A stretch of DNA of 64,000 nucleotides from Paenibacillus sp. CC-CFT747 (GTDB lineage: Bacteria; Bacillota; Bacilli; Paenibacillales; NBRC-103111). The number at the start of each line of letters is the position of its first letter. Within the stretch, counting starts at the first letter, position 1. The stretch lies in contig CP106741.1 of assembly GCA_030323305.1 (NCBI GenBank), forward strand, positions 1,183,001 to 1,247,000, given 5' to 3'. The notes beneath the pieces are model-generated. The model saw nothing but the letters and a program-made list of their open reading frames with translations. It made no database searches and was not told the DNA's origin. This document shows, in pieces, positions 32,120 through 42,552 of this stretch. A program made the position numbers and the translations under genes.

Positions 32120-33429
32120 ATGAGAATCAACTTCCGGAACCTGACGGTTCAGGTCATTACCGCTATTCTGCTCGGCATTGTGGTCGGCCATTTCTTCCCG
32201 GCCTTCGGCACCAGCCTGAAGGTGCTTGGAGACGTTTTCGTAAAGATGATCAAGATGGTCATCCCCCTATCGTGTTCTTTACCATCGTGACCGGCATCGC
32301 CGGAATGGGCAGCCTGAAGAAGGTCGGCCGGATCGGCGGCAAAGCGCTTCTGTATTTTGAAATCGTTACCACCGCCGCTCTCGCCATCGGCTTGCTGGTG
32401 GTCAATATCATCAAGCCGGGCGCCGGTCTCGATGTCAGCCACGCCACCAAGGGAAGCATTACGCAGTATACGAAAGCCGCCGCCGAATCCAGCCACGGCC
32501 TCGTGGATTTCCTTGTCGGGATCGTCCCGGACAACATTATCGGCGCGATGGCCAAGGGCGAGCTGCTCCCGATTCTGTTCTTCTCCGTCCTGTTCGGGCT
32601 GGCGCTCGCCGCCATGGGGAATTCCGCCAAGCCGCTTTACACGTTTTTTGAGAAAATGTCCCATGTTTTCTTCAACATCGTCAACATGATCATGAAGGTC
32701 TCTCCGGTCGCCGCCTTCGGGGCCATGTCCTACACGATCGGCAAATTCGGCATCGGGTCGCTCTTCTCGCTCGGCAAGCTGATGGGCTCCGTCTATCTGA
32801 CGATGTTCCTGTTCATTATTATCGTACTGGGCACCATCGCCCGGATCTTCGGCTTCTCCATCTTCAGCTTCCTGCGTTTCATCAAGGATGAGATTCTGCT
32901 GGTGCTCGGCACCTCTTCTTCCGAGTCGGCCCTGCCGCGGATGATGGAGCGCATGGAAAAATACGGCTGCAGCAAGCCGGTTGTGGGCCTCGTCATCCCC
33001 ACCGGCTACTCGTTCAACCTGGACGGCACGTCAATCTACCTGTCCATGGCCGCCATGTTCATCGCGCAGGCCTACGGCATCGACCTGTCCATCTGGCAGC
33101 AGGTGACCCTGCTCGGCATTCTGATGCTGACGTCCAAAGGGGCAGCCGGGGTAACCGGCTCCGGCTTCATTACCCTGGCCGCGACCCTCGCCGCCTTCCC
33201 GATGATTCCGGTGGAAGGCATCGCCCTCCTGCTCGGGGTGGACCGCTTCATGTCCGAAGCCCGCGCCATCACGAACCTGATCGGCAACGGGGTGGCCACT
33301 GTCGTGGTCGCCAAAATGGAAGGCGAATTCGACCCGAACCGGGAGACTGCTCCTGCCCTCGTGGAAGAGGAGGAGGAAGAGGGTCAAGACGAAAGGGCGA
33401 TTGCCGGCATGAGCCCGAGCAAGGCGTAA
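32120..33429 (+). CDS. dctP: C4-dicarboxylate:cation symporter (DctA/DctP family), frameshifted as read
   Basis: Imports malate, succinate and fumarate with protons or sodium. About 437 residues with eight helices: [22 protein letters not shown] first, then the hairpin segment [17 protein letters not shown] (conserved Ser-rich loop) and [21 protein letters not shown], and the late motif [19 protein letters not shown], all diagnostic of the family. The break is at 32263-32267 (CCCCC should be six: [20 protein letters not shown]). ATG 32120 after GGAGAGGTGC. Probably transcribed with dctB from the divergent promoter region and under DctSR. Confidence 0.93.
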
Positions 33430-33495
33430 CGAAGAACTCGGTTCCAAAGCAAAGAAAGATAGAGAGCCATGGTATGGCAAGGGTTATGCCCCAAT

Positions 33496-33541
33496 AAAAG
33501 GACCTCCGTCTCCACATTTTTGTGGATCTGGAGGTCCTTTT
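33496..33541 (+). terminator. Terminator after dctP
   Basis: AAAAGGACCTCC and GGAGGTCCTTTT form the outer stem with TCCACA/TGTGGA inside. No gene is supported in the following 130 bp to 33673. Confidence 0.85.
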
Positions 33542-33673
33542 CTGCAGGAATTGGATTCCCGGATGAATGTGCCGGCTTAGGAGAGTTCTAACGCCTGCTT
33601 ATCCGTAAGGCTGGCGTGTGGCCGGTAGACGTCCTATTCCGGGAAGGGGCGTCCTATCTCGCGGAACGCCGTA

Positions 33674-34813
33674 TTAGAGCCAATCCACCGTCTGGAACGT
33701 TCCGGTCAAGGAAGACTCCCGGGCCTTCAAGCAGACCAGCGCGCTGAGCAGGCCGGAATTCATGTCTGAGCTGGAGCGGGCTTCGCCGCGCATCACCTTG
33801 AGGAAGTTATCCGCCAACACCTGGTCCCCGCCGAAGTGGGCTTCGCTGCCGTCCATCCGGTATACTTCCGTGTGCGGGCTGTGGTGCGGGAATACTTTGA
33901 TCTCGTCGGTGTAGAAGTCGAACTCCAGCGTTCCCTTGTACCCGAGCAGCCGGGCTCCCCGGGAGGCGGCTTTGCGCCGCGCGAAGAAGTTTTGAGAATA
34001 CGACACATGCATGCCCGACTCGTACCGGATCAGGGCGCTGCCCGAATCCTCGTTGCCCGTGTCCACCGCAAAAGCGCAGTATTCGCCCGCCGGAGTGGTG
34101 TCTTCGCCGCGGACGACGCCGTAGGTGCTCTCCTTGCACGTGAGCTTCTCCTCGCAATCCGCACACTTCAAGCCGGCCGGCTTGTCGCCGCGGAAAATCT
34201 GCTTGGACACCATGGCGCATACGTCCGTCGGACGCCCGCCGATGAGATGCTGGAGATAGTCGAAGTCATGGGTCGCCTTCTGCAGGAACAGCCCGCCCGT
34301 TTCGTTCTCGTCCCGGTACCAGTGATGGTAATAGACGCCGCCGTACGGCACGTTGTTAACCGCCTGGACGTGCTCCACGGTCCCAATCTTCCCGGAGTCG
34401 ATAATTTCCTTCACGAGGCTCACGATCGGGGTTACGCGCAGCGGGAACGACACCACCACCTCGGAGGGATAGCGGTCGTAAGCCTGCTTCAGCAGCTTTA
34501 GGTCCTCCAGAGTGGTGGCCACCGGCTTCTCCAGGAAAAGCGGAATGCCGCTCGACAGCACCTCGGCCGCCAGCCGGGCGTGAAGCGAGCATCTCGTGCC
34601 GATAAGCACCCCGTCCGGCTTCACCTTCTCCTTCATCTCGGCGAAGGTGTCATAGAATTCCGGAAGCCGCTCCCCGCGCTCCGTCATCGCCTGCTTAATC
34701 GCTTCGTTCTGCACATCGACAATGGCGGCAAGCTCCAGGGTCGGATCCTGCGCCATCAGCTCGCGGATCACATTGCGGATACGGCGCCCGTAACCAATGA
34801 CAGCTATTCTCAT
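33674..34813 (-). CDS. Gfo/Idh/MocA family oxidoreductase
   Basis: NAD(P)-dependent sugar or inositol-like dehydrogenase, 379 residues. The N-terminal Rossmann fold shows AVIGYGRRIRNVIREL (GxGxxx variant) and the family motif FLEKPVATTLEDLKLLKQAY (EKP). The C-terminal alpha/beta domain includes HHWYRDENETGGLFLQKATHDFDYL, with His-Asp near the active site. Four cysteines in the CADCEEKLTCKES region could bind a metal. ATG 34813 is preceded by AGAGGCCTC. Substrate unknown. It stands alone. Confidence 0.87.
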   Translation of the reverse strand: MRIAVIGYGRRIRNVIRELMAQDPTLELAAIVDVQNEAIKQAMTERGERLPEFYDTFAEMKEKVKPDGVLIGTRCSLHARLAAEVLSSGIPLFLEKPVATTLEDLKLLKQAYDRYPSEVVVSFPLRVTPIVSLVKEIIDSGKIGTVEHVQAVNNVPYGGVYYHHWYRDENETGGLFLQKATHDFDYLQHLIGGRPTDVCAMVSKQIFRGDKPAGLKCADCEEKLTCKESTYGVVRGEDTTPAGEYCAFAVDTGNEDSGSALIRYESGMHVSYSQNFFARRKAASRGARLLGYKGTLEFDFYTDEIKVFPHHSPHTEVYRMDGSEAHFGGDQVLADNFLKVMRGEARSSSDMNSGLLSALVCLKARESSLTGTFQTVDWL

Positions 34814-35178
34814 CAAAGAGGCCTCTTTTCTGATCATGGTATTATGCCTGTTACATACTTGTATTATAAGTCAGGGGCTCCTCCTTGACAATCCATTTGG
34901 AAAGACCCTTCTAGGGGCCAGCGGCTTCGATGGACCGGACTGGAAGGTTCCGGCCATTGTCCGGCATCCCGCGGTTCAGGGATTGCAAGGTTTTGGCCCG
35001 TGTTCGGCTCCCCGTCTCTTCGGGGATGGCGTGGTGCTGGCCTTAGTCCGGCCCCCGCCTTCGTGGATGGGACGGTTCCAGCCTTATTCCGGTTCCCCGT
35101 CTCCCCCGTTTTTTTTGTGAAATCCGGAGAATGTACTACACTAGAGGAAGAACCATACCCTACCCAAGGAGGATTTCC
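34814..35178. other. Intergenic region before the aminopeptidase gene
   Basis: No gene supported in 365 bp. The middle (34900-35100) is GC-rich with loose repeats of GGTTCCGGCC and CCCCGTCT-type words. A possible promoter TTGTGA...TACACT (35114-35144) precedes the aminopeptidase. Confidence 0.4.
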
Positions 35179-36409
35179 ATGACCTTTGCCGATAACCTGG
35201 AAAAATACGCCGAGCTGGCCGTCCGCATCGGCTGCAACATCCAGCCGGGCCAGTCGCTGTGGATCAACGGCCCGATCGACTCCGCCGACCTTATCCGCCT
35301 GATCACACGCAAGGCGTATGAAGCCGGAGCCAAGAACGTGCAGGTCGAATGGTACGACCAAGCCGTCAACCGACTGAAGTACGACCTCGCGCCGGAGGAA
35401 GCGTTCGGAGAATACCCCGCCTGGCGGGCCCGCGCGCTCGAGCAGGAAGCCGAGAAGAACGGCGCGTACCTGTACATCGAGTCGAACGACCCGGAGCTTA
35501 TGAAGGAGTCGATCCCAAGCGGCTGTCGGCCTTCTCCAAGGCGGCGGGGGCCGAGCTTGTGAAATGGCGCGAATACATGGGCTCTTACCGGATGACCTGG
35601 TGCATCATCGGCGCCCCCTCTGCCGGGTGGGCCCGAAAGGTGTATCCCGATAAAGAGGACGCGGAAGCCGTCCAGGCGCTGTGGGAAGCCATCTTCCGGG
35701 CGACCCGCGCCGATCAGGGCGATCCGGTCGCCCTATGGCACGAACATAATGCGAAGCTTCGCGCCAAGCGTGAGCAGTTGACGGCGAAGCAGTACCGAAA
35801 GCTGCACTACCGCGCTCCCGGGACGGAGCTGACCGTAGCGCTTCCCGAGCGTCACCTGTGGCGGGGAGGCTCGGTGGCGAACACGCGGGCCGAGTTCGAG
35901 TTCAACCCGAACGTTCCGACGGAGGAGGTATTCGTCTCGCCGCACCGGGAGGGAACGAACGGCGTCGTGCGCAGCACCAAGCCGCTCAGCTACCAGGGCA
36001 GCCTCATTGAGAATTTCTCGCTCACCTTCGAGAACGGCCGCGTGGTGGATTTCCAGGCCGAGAAGGGCTACGAGAACCTCAAGAACCTCGTCGAGCTGGA
36101 CGAAGGCTCGCATTATTTAGGGAAATCGCGCTCGTGCCGCACGATTCTCCCATCTCGAACTCCAAGCAGCTGTTCTTCAACACGCTGTATGACGAGAATG
36201 CCTCCAACCACCTGGCTCTCGGCCGCGCCTTCCCGACCACCCTGGAGGGTGGCGAAGACCTGTCGCCGGAGGAGCAGCGGGCGGCCGGGCTCAACACGAG
36301 CCTCACGCACGTCGACTTCATGATCGGCTCCGCCGAGATGGACATCGACGGCGAGCTGACGGACGGCACAATCGAGCCGATCTTCCGCAAGGGCAACTGG
36401 GCGTTTTGA
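35179..36409 (+). CDS. M29 family aminopeptidase (AmpS/PepS type), frameshifted as read
   Basis: Cytoplasmic metallo-aminopeptidase of about 410 residues. Family features: the opening FADNLEKYAELAVRIGCNIQPG, the metal-site region AEFEFNPNVPTEEVFVSPHR (Glu, Pro, Glu, His), and the end ASNHLALGRAFPTTLEGGED plus THVDFMIGSAEMDIDG (His-Asp). Breaks at about 35505 (GG should be GGG: ELMKGVDPKRLSAF) and 36120-36122 (GGG should be four: YLGEIALVPHDSPIS). ATG 35179 follows AAGGAGG. Stands alone, with repeat copy B after its 3' end. Confidence 0.9.
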
Positions 36410-36659
36410 GGCAGGCGGCCGGGTCCGCCTGAGCGCGCTGTTATGCCCTGCAGGAAGCCGGGCGTACCGGCAGGCCTGGGGCGTGCACGTTGGGCCGTGC
36501 CGGAGCGAGTGCACGCCGCTTCTTCCGCGCAGTAGGGCCGGTCTACATGCCCGTTGATCGGCCGCTTGGGAGTTCGGCAGTCTGACGTCGCCCCTGGTCC
36601 TAAGCGTTTCTCAAGGCGGGCCGGTAATTTTCTCGGCCCTGCATGAGGCTGCCTCCCGC
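36410..36659. other. GC-rich intergenic stretch after the aminopeptidase gene
   Basis: No gene supported. A short GC hairpin lies just after the stop (GGCGGCCGGGTCCGCC); otherwise nothing recognised before repeat copy B. With that copy and the terminator it makes up the 505-bp gap 36410-36914. Confidence 0.4.
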
Positions 36660-36842
36660 CAACGAATCGTGGTAACCTTATACCGCACAAAAAGAGCCCT
36701 CCGCAAGTTTAACGAATCGTCATGGCGCTATCCGCCCGTTTTCGCACGGTTTTTAGCCGAGCGGAGCCGTATAGCGTTACAGCGATTCGTTAGAATAAGC
36801 GGAGGGCCTTTTTAGGCTCCATAAGCATCCCTGGATTCGTTA
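36660..36842. repeat. Dispersed tetrameric box element, copy B
   Basis: Boxes AACGAATC (36660 start frame), TAACGAATC (36710), GATTCGTTA (36784), GATTCGTTA (36834); spacing 50, 74, 50. The arms also share GCCCTCCGC / GCGGAGGGC and GGCGCTAT / ATAGCGTT, so the whole forms an imperfect palindrome with about 75-bp arms. It lies between the convergent aminopeptidase and DedA genes. Confidence 0.9.
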
Positions 36843-36868
36843 GCGTTTTTGCGGCTTCCCTCGTTCCA

Positions 36869-36904
36869 CAAAAAAACCGGCGGGACCCTCCCGCCGGTTT
36901 GGTT
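36869..36904 (-). terminator. Terminator of DedA gene
   Basis: AAACCGGCGGG and CCCGCCGGTTT form an 11-bp stem with A and T tracts on the two sides, 10 bp past the DedA stop. Confidence 0.9.
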
Positions 36905-36914
36905 TTATCCCGTT

Positions 36915-37525
36915 TCAGCTCCGAAGCCGGCCCCGCCCGATCCATTTGGCGAGCAGAAAGGCGGCCAAGATGATCGCGAGTCCGATGAAGACCGTTTTGA
37001 GGTAACGCTCGACGAGCAGGAAAACCTGCTGCCACCGGTCCCCGAAGCCATAGCCGATGGAGAAGAACGCCGTCACCCAAAGGAACGTGCCCGTATACGC
37101 ATACATCAGCACGGTCCGGAACGGAATGCGAAGGATGCCGATGAAATACCCGATAAACTGCCGCACCCCGGAATAAAGAAGGCGATCAGCAGCAGGTTGT
37201 CTCCATATTTATCATAATACCGGCGAGTCTTCTCGACAAAGGAGGGCTTGATGGACAGCCACCGGCCGTATTTCTCGATCAGCGGCATGCCGAACTTGTA
37301 TCCGGCAAGGTACGTAATGGTAACCCCGAGCCAGCTCCCGGCCAGCGCCAAGACAAAAGCACACAGCCCATCCAGCACACCTTTGTAGGCCAGATATCCC
37401 GTATAGGTCAAGGTGCTGTTCCCCGGCGGGATGGGGGACGCGATAAAATCCAGCGGCAGCCCGAACAGCAGCACAAGGTACCCGTATTGTTCAAACATAT
37501 GCTCCAGCATGTCCAGCAGCTTCAT
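36915..37525 (-). CDS. DedA family membrane protein, frameshifted as read
   Basis: Multi-pass protein of the DedA/SNARE-associated family, about 203 residues, linked to lipid flipping (undecaprenyl phosphate or phospholipid recycling) and membrane homeostasis. The motif FGLPLDFIASPIPPGNSTLTYTG near the N-terminus and FFIPGVRQFIGYFIGILRIPF (F.PG.R) in the middle are family signatures. The break at 37166-37169 (CCCC on + should be five) lies inside the F.PG.R motif. ATG 37525 (MKLLDMLEHMFEQYG) with GGGGG upstream; the longer in-frame extension has no support. Confidence 0.88.
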
Positions 37526-37934
37526 AACGGCCCCCATCTGTCCGACTTGTTCTCTATCTTTACCCGCAGGCCCTACCATTATATCATCCGAAACGGCCCC
37601 TGCGAAAATTTGGAAGTGCCTCACAGCCCCCGCCAAGCCGTAGAAGCTCAATCCGCTGAAAGCAGACAGCCGAATGGAGGCCCCGCCTTTCGGTGGTGGG
37701 GCTAACCAACCGCCCGCTTAACGGCGGAGCTGGCGCAGCCGTCAGGCACAAGAATAACCGGAAAAGCCGCTGGATGCCGCTACCCCTGATGCTTCCCCAC
37801 TGGTTTTCAAGGAGTTCTTTTCTTTTCTACCTTTAAGTCCTGTCGACTCTTCTCCTATTCTACCAAAGGATTCTTGCCGAAGCCTTACGGCATCCTTAGG
37901 TTTTCCTTACGTTTTGGTCACCCTGGCCTTCTTC

Positions 37935-38873
37935 CTAATAGCGTTCCCTCAAAGCGTCCAGCCTGCGTTTCAGACTCAAGACCGCCTCGGCGGGTGCCAG
38001 AATCCGGGCCTCCGGCCCGAGCTGCCAGATCTTGTCGATATAGAACTCCAGATCCGCCACCGCGACGGAAACCGAAACCTCCCCGCTCCCGTCTTCCTTC
38101 CGGCTTATGGAGGGGCCGAACCGGTTGTCCGACAGGAGCCACCAGACTCCCTTCGGGGTGAGCTCGAGCTTAAGGATCACTTGCTCCAAGTGATCCTTGA
38201 CGGGCTTATCGAGCAGGGTGAGCCGGTCCACGTCCTCGCGCCAGGGGGCGTCCTCGGTCAGAGCCGCGCTGATGATCCGGTCCGCCCGGAATTGGCGGAC
38301 ATCCCCTCGTGTGTGGCAGTAGGCGGGGCAGTACCAGTAGCCGGAGCTGGCGTAGAGGCCGATGGGCTGGATGGTGCGCTCGGACTCGCCGCTGGCGGAA
38401 TTGTAACGGATAACCGCGGCCCGGCGCCGCATCACGGCCTGCAGGAGCGTCTCCAGCACCTCCCGGGCCATGGGGCGGTACGGGCTCCAGATGGAGACCT
38501 TGTGCCGAAGCCGGTCCACGCCTTCCTTCACATCCCCTGGAAGGTAATGGTAGAACTTGGCCAAGGCGGTATGCGCCCCATCGCCAAAGGGCTGCGACCC
38601 GTAGTGCTCCAGCGCCTGGCAGGCATAATACATGGCGACGGCTTCCCCTTCGGAGAAGGAGATCGGCGGTAGCAGCCGCTCTTTCAGAAGCTTGTACCCG
38701 CCTCCTCTGCCCTGTACGGAATAGAGCGGAACCCCGAGCCCGCTAAGCTCCTCCAAGTCCCTCGTTATGGTCCGGGTGGAGACGTGGAATTCGTCCGCCA
38801 GCTCCCCGACGGTAAAGGATTTCCGGGCGTTAACCCTCATCATGAGCTGAATGAGACGCTGGGCTTTGTTCAT
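37935..38873 (-). CDS. DeoR/YafY-type regulator with WYL domain
   Basis: 312 residues. N-terminal winged helix (KSFTVGELADEFHVSTRTITRDLEEL, residues 15-45) and a WYL domain from about 135, with RRAAVIRYNSASGESERTIQPIGLYASSGYWYCPAY as the ligand-sensing fold and a C-terminal WCX part. WYL proteins bind small ligands or nucleic acid. ATG 38873 follows GGGGGAG. The divergent alpha/beta hydrolase gene 140 bp away is its likely target. The 283-bp stretch 37652-37934 downstream holds no gene I can support. Confidence 0.88.
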   Translation of the reverse strand: MNKAQRLIQLMMRVNARKSFTVGELADEFHVSTRTITRDLEELSGLGVPLYSVQGRGGGYKLLKERLLPPISFSEGEAVAMYYACQALEHYGSQPFGDGAHTALAKFYHYLPGDVKEGVDRLRHKVSIWSPYRPMAREVLETLLQAVMRRRAAVIRYNSASGESERTIQPIGLYASSGYWYCPAYCHTRGDVRQFRADRIISAALTEDAPWREDVDRLTLLDKPVKDHLEQVILKLELTPKGVWWLLSDNRFGPSISRKEDGSGEVSVSVAVADLEFYIDKIWQLGPEARILAPAEAVLSLKRRLDALRERY

Positions 38874-39012
38874 CCCTTCTCCCCCTTTTTCGCCAGCTCC
38901 ATTCACTGACTCTATTACCAAGTGTATTCGTTAAATAAGACAGAGTTTGACTTATTTCCATGCTACCTTAAAAGGAGAGCAAGCCAAGACCAAGCATACG
39001 GAGGAGATCGAG

Positions 39013-39764
39013 ATGAAGGATAAGAAGCAAGAAGAAGGGGAGTACGGGCTGGTCTTTGTCCACGGAGCGGGTCTTCGCGGCGGGGTTTGGGAGGGGTGGC
39101 AAAGAACCTAAGCCGGCCCTGTCTGCTGGCCGACCTTCCCCATCGCCACGAGCCGATGGAGGCAAGAGCGGGGCTCGCGCTGGAGGATTATGCGGCATCT
39201 CTCCGGGAACAGATCCGGGCCTGGCCGGTGCCGAGGGTGGTTCTGGTCGCCCATTCGTTAGGAGGAGTAGTGGCGCTACGGGCGGCCTCGGGACTTGGGG
39301 ACCGTTTGGCCGGATTCGCCGCCGTCGGAGCCGCCATCCCGCGGGACGGTGGGTCTTTCGTGTCGGCTCTGCCTTGGCCGAAGAGGCTTATCCTACCCGC
39401 CGTCCTTAAGAAGATGGGCACGCGGCCGCCGGAGTCCGCCATCCGGTCCGGGCTGTGCAGCGGCCTGTCCCCCGAGCAGGCAGCGGAGGTAGTCCGGGGC
39501 TTCGTGCCGGAGGCGGCCCGGGCCTATACGGACCGGTGCGAGGCGGCGGTACCGTCCGTACCGCGGCTGTACGTGAAGCTGACCAAGGACAGGGAATTCA
39601 GCTCTTCCTTGCAGGAGCGGATGACCCGCCATCTTCAGCCTAATCGGGTGGCGGAACTGGCCACGGGACATTTGCCGATGCTGAGCGACCCGGAGGGCCT
39701 CCGCCGGGTGCTGGAACACTTTATTGCCGAGGAGGTGATACCGTCCGCACCGCTGGCTACGTAA
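39013..39764 (+). CDS. Alpha/beta hydrolase, frameshifted as read
   Basis: About 250 residues after joining. The oxyanion segment YGLVFVHGAGLRGGVWEG and nucleophile elbow VVLVAHSLGGVVALRAA (Ser in HSLGG) are clear; the acid lies around YVKLTKDREFSSS and the catalytic His in ATGHLPMLSDPE. The break is at 39093-39096, where GGGG should be five, joining VWEGVAKNLSRPCLLADLPH. ATG 39013 after GGAGGAGATCGAG. Substrate unknown. The divergent WYL regulator probably controls it. Confidence 0.88.
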
Positions 39765-39830
39765 CGAAGGCATTTACGTCGGTGCTTCCTAAAGGGAGAC
39801 CGGCCTGTCACTACCCCTGGCGTTACCCGA

Positions 39831-40361
39831 CTAGGACTCCTCTCCGATCCGGTAACCGAGCCGCTTCGCCAGCCGGGCCAGCCCGCCGAGGGCGACCCTC
39901 TGGACCACGGGCGGCGGTCCCGCCAGGTAGCCGTCGATGCACTCCCACGCCAGGCCGAGCCAGAATGGATTAACCGGGATTCCTTTCCGGTTAACCTTTC
40001 CTTCGCATTCCAGCTTGTGCACGAGTTGAAACATCTCCCAATGCCGGCCCGGCGGGCGGATTTCATGCAGGGCGACGAGGCGTTCCCCGCTCACGTTCCA
40101 GAACTGGTGAACCTGCTTCGGGGGAATGACCAGCTCTTCCCCTTCCTCCAAGAATTGTTCTTCGCCATCAAGGACGAACCTCATCCGCCCCTCCCGGACC
40201 CGAAAGGTCTCTTGAAGAACCGGATGCCAATGGGGGCCGTTCATGGCCCCTTGCTTCAAGATGGTATGTTCAATGCGCAGATAGGGGCCTTGCCTGTCGG
40301 TGCCTTTTTCCAGAAGAGTTACCGTTCGGCCGTCAGGATGAACCAGGGTTGGGCTGCTCAA
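39831..40361 (-). CDS. Cupin domain protein
   Basis: 176 residues from the TTG at 40361 (AGGTGA just upstream); an ATG at 40421 would add 20 residues without ribosome site. Cupin motif 1 reads GPHWHPVLQETFRVREGRM (His, His, Glu) and motif 2 IPPKQVHQFWNVSGERL (His), giving a metal site in a beta barrel at about 40-125. The C-terminal third (WEMFQLVHKLECEGKVN onward) is helical and hydrophobic, ending LARLAKRLGYR. Enzymatic role unknown. Confidence 0.82.
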   Translation of the reverse strand: MSSPTLVHPDGRTVTLLEKGTDRQGPYLRIEHTILKQGAMNGPHWHPVLQETFRVREGRMRFVLDGEEQFLEEGEELVIPPKQVHQFWNVSGERLVALHEIRPPGRHWEMFQLVHKLECEGKVNRKGIPVNPFWLGLAWECIDGYLAGPPPVVQRVALGGLARLAKRLGYRIGEES

Positions 40362-40785
40362 GGGATTCACCTCGCAATGGAATGGAGAGTTAACATCAAT
40401 CGTATACCCCCATGCTATCATAATCGGCCGGGGGAATAACCCATTTTCTTACATATGGAGGCCGGCTGATTTTGGGCCACCGCCTTGCAGCCTTACATTT
40501 TCCATAATCCGAAGCAGCCGAACAGAACCGCCGCCGTCGTTTTCGGGGTCCACTCCAAACAAAAGAAACGGCCCGAGCCGGGCCCGAAATAAAAAAAGCG
40601 CAGGTCAGGCCCGCGCCAAAGAAATGGAAATGGCGCGGATCCGACCCGCGCCATTCTCAATAAACCGGCCCACTCCCAGCCGGTTGCCCTAAGAGCTCCC
40701 AGCCGTTGGTCGTTAGGACTTCAATCCCTCCTGCAATCCCCCGTAATTCACTCCGCATACCACATACTGTCCCGCCACCCCCAGG
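40362..40785. other. Intergenic region with several GC-rich hairpins
   Basis: No gene in 424 bp. Hairpins at 40570-40585 (GGCCCG/CGGGCC), 40594-40617 (on the minus strand GCGC...GCGC then seven T: a terminator for the gene at 40786) and 40629-40655 (AATGGCGCGG/CCGCGCCATT). Confidence 0.55.
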
Positions 40786-41070
40786 TTACTCCTCATCCGG
40801 AAGGGACGATGGTGCCTGTCGGTTCTCTGGGGACGCTTGATGCCGGTAGCTTCTGTACCGGTGGATGGCTAAAGCCAGATTCATTATTCCGGTGAGAAAG
40901 GTGCTCACCAACACGATCCATTGAATCGGGGAGGGACCGGCGATGTGACCGTCTCCCACCGGCCCCAGCCGGGGACGATGCTGGTCCCAATAGCCATAGA
41001 TCACTCCCAGGACGGGAATCAGGATGGCCACCACGCTCGTGGCGATGTGGAACGTATATCGGTTCATCAT
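40786..41070 (-). CDS. Small membrane protein, unknown
   Basis: 94 residues with two membrane helices (about 7-28, FHIATSVVAILIPVLGVIYGYW, and 49-70, IQWIVLVSTFLTGIMNLALAI) and a short polar tail ending SSLPDEE. No known motif. Start at ATG 41070 after AGAGGAAGAAATG. It follows the sugar-dehydrogenase gene by 30 bp on the same strand and may share its transcript. Confidence 0.6.
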   Translation of the reverse strand: MMNRYTFHIATSVVAILIPVLGVIYGYWDQHRPRLGPVGDGHIAGPSPIQWIVLVSTFLTGIMNLALAIHRYRSYRHQASPENRQAPSSLPDEE

Positions 41071-41100
41071 TTCTTCCTCTCCGGTATCCAGCCGATTACT

Positions 41101-42179
41101 TTAGCCGCAAAAGGCGGTCGTCCTCTTCGCCGGGGCGGCCCCGGCCGTCCGTGTTATTCGTGAGGACGTAGGTTAGGCCGCCGTGCACCTGCACGTCGCG
41201 CAGCCTCCCTCCCCTTCCAGTACGGGCGTAAGCTTCCGGGAGGCGGGATCGAAGCGGAACAGCTTCTCCCCGCGAAGGGTAGTGACGAGCAGCTTGCCCT
41301 CTGTATCCACGGCGATTCCGGACGGAGCGATAGCCGTGTCCCCCGTCTGGTAGACGGGGCTGACCATGCCGTCCTTTTTGGAATCCCCGATGATAACGGG
41401 CCAGCCGTAGTTGCGGCCCTTCTCGATGACATTGATCTCGTCGTGCCCTCCCGGCGAACCCGAAGGCCCATGCTCGGAGCTGTACATCGTGCCCTGCTTA
41501 TCCCAGGCCAATCCTTGCGGATTCCGGTGGCCATAGGAATAAACATAAGAGCCGATGAACGGGTTATCCTCCGGCACACGGCCGTCGAGCGTCATGCGGA
41601 GGATTTTGCCTCCGAGGCTTTTCGGGTCCTGCGCCAGCTTCTCTTCCCCCGAATCCCCTGTCGTGATATACAGCAGCCGGTCCGGCCCGATCGCGAGCCG
41701 CCCGCCGTTATGGTTGATCCCGCCGGGTATGCCCTCCAGCAGCGCCTTTTGCTCTTCCCAGCTTCCGTTCTTCTCCTGAAGAAGCACGACGCGGTTGAGC
41801 GTCCGGTTCCCCTCCTGGTAAGTGTGATACGCATAGGCCAGCCGGGACTGGGCAAAATCCGTGGCCAGCTGAAGGCCGAGAAAGCCTCCTCCCCGCCCTT
41901 CTTGACGGGCTTCTTCAGCTTAACCTCAGCCCGCTGGACCGAGCTCCCGCTGATCCGGACGATGGTCCCTTCCCGTTCGCTCACGTAGAGGGTGTCGCCG
42001 TCGAATTGAAGGGACCAGGGCGTCCGAAGCTTGGTCGCTATGACCTCATAGGCTTGGGAAGCAGAGGGCTTCCCCGTTGAGGCTGATGGCGGGGCGGCAG
42101 CCGGATCGTCCCTCGACAGGCAGGCGGTTCCGGTTGACAGCAGCAAAGCGGCGGCAAGAAGCGGTTTTAATGCGTTCAT
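41101..42179 (-). CDS. PQQ-dependent sugar dehydrogenase-type lipoprotein, frameshifted as read
   Basis: Six-bladed propeller of the glucose/sorbosone dehydrogenase family, about 360 residues. Lipobox at LLLSTGTAC in the signal peptide; then LRTPWSLQFDGDTLYVSEREG, INHNGGRLAIGPDRLLYITTGD (the family HNGG and calcium region), FIGSYVYSYGHRNPQGLAWD (HRNPQG) and DEINVIEKGRNYGWP. Two breaks: about 41891-41894 (CCCC on + should be five) and about 41206-41214 (one C missing), giving the end EDDRLLRLK at 41101. Extracellular oxidation of a sugar is the likely role; the substrate is unknown. Confidence 0.87.
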
Positions 42180-42260
42180 GAAGGTCCCTCCTATCGAATG
42201 TCGGCTTGTCTTTTTTGGAATGAACGGCTCCTTGGGGAGCTTGCTCCCCGTATAAGGGGG

Positions 42261-42464
42261 TTACTTTCGGACGATGAGATAGGTGATCAGAAAGGTGAGC
42301 TGCAGCGACAGAACGATCCCCATGGCCATGAGCTCGCCCGTATCTCCCGGTCCGTCCAGCAGGCCGACCAGACCCAAGTACAGGATAAGGTTCAGAATGA
42401 TTAAACTCATGAAAATCGCAAACCCTCTCACGATTCGTTCGTTCCGTCTTGAAACCGGCGGCAT
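42261..42464 (-). CDS. Small two-helix membrane protein
   Basis: 67 residues: a basic N-terminus (MPPVSRRNERIVRG), helix 1 FAIFMSLIILNLILYLGLV and helix 2 MGIVLSLQLTFLITYLIV. AAAGGAGGG lies upstream. Amphipathic layout and typical codon use support a real gene. Function unknown. Confidence 0.55.
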   Translation of the reverse strand: MPPVSRRNERIVRGFAIFMSLIILNLILYLGLVGLLDGPGDTGELMAMGIVLSLQLTFLITYLIVRK

Positions 42465-42552
42465 ACTCGTCCCTCCTTTGCCCGCCAGGGCCGTTTTCCT
42501 CCCTAAGAGCTTACCGGATAAGCTCTTTCCTTAGAACCAGCGAACGGGCAAA

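Noticed and set aside
36410..36660. A gene in the GC-rich stretch after the aminopeptidase
   Set aside because: Frames here overlap the aminopeptidase end in antisense and have no ribosome site.
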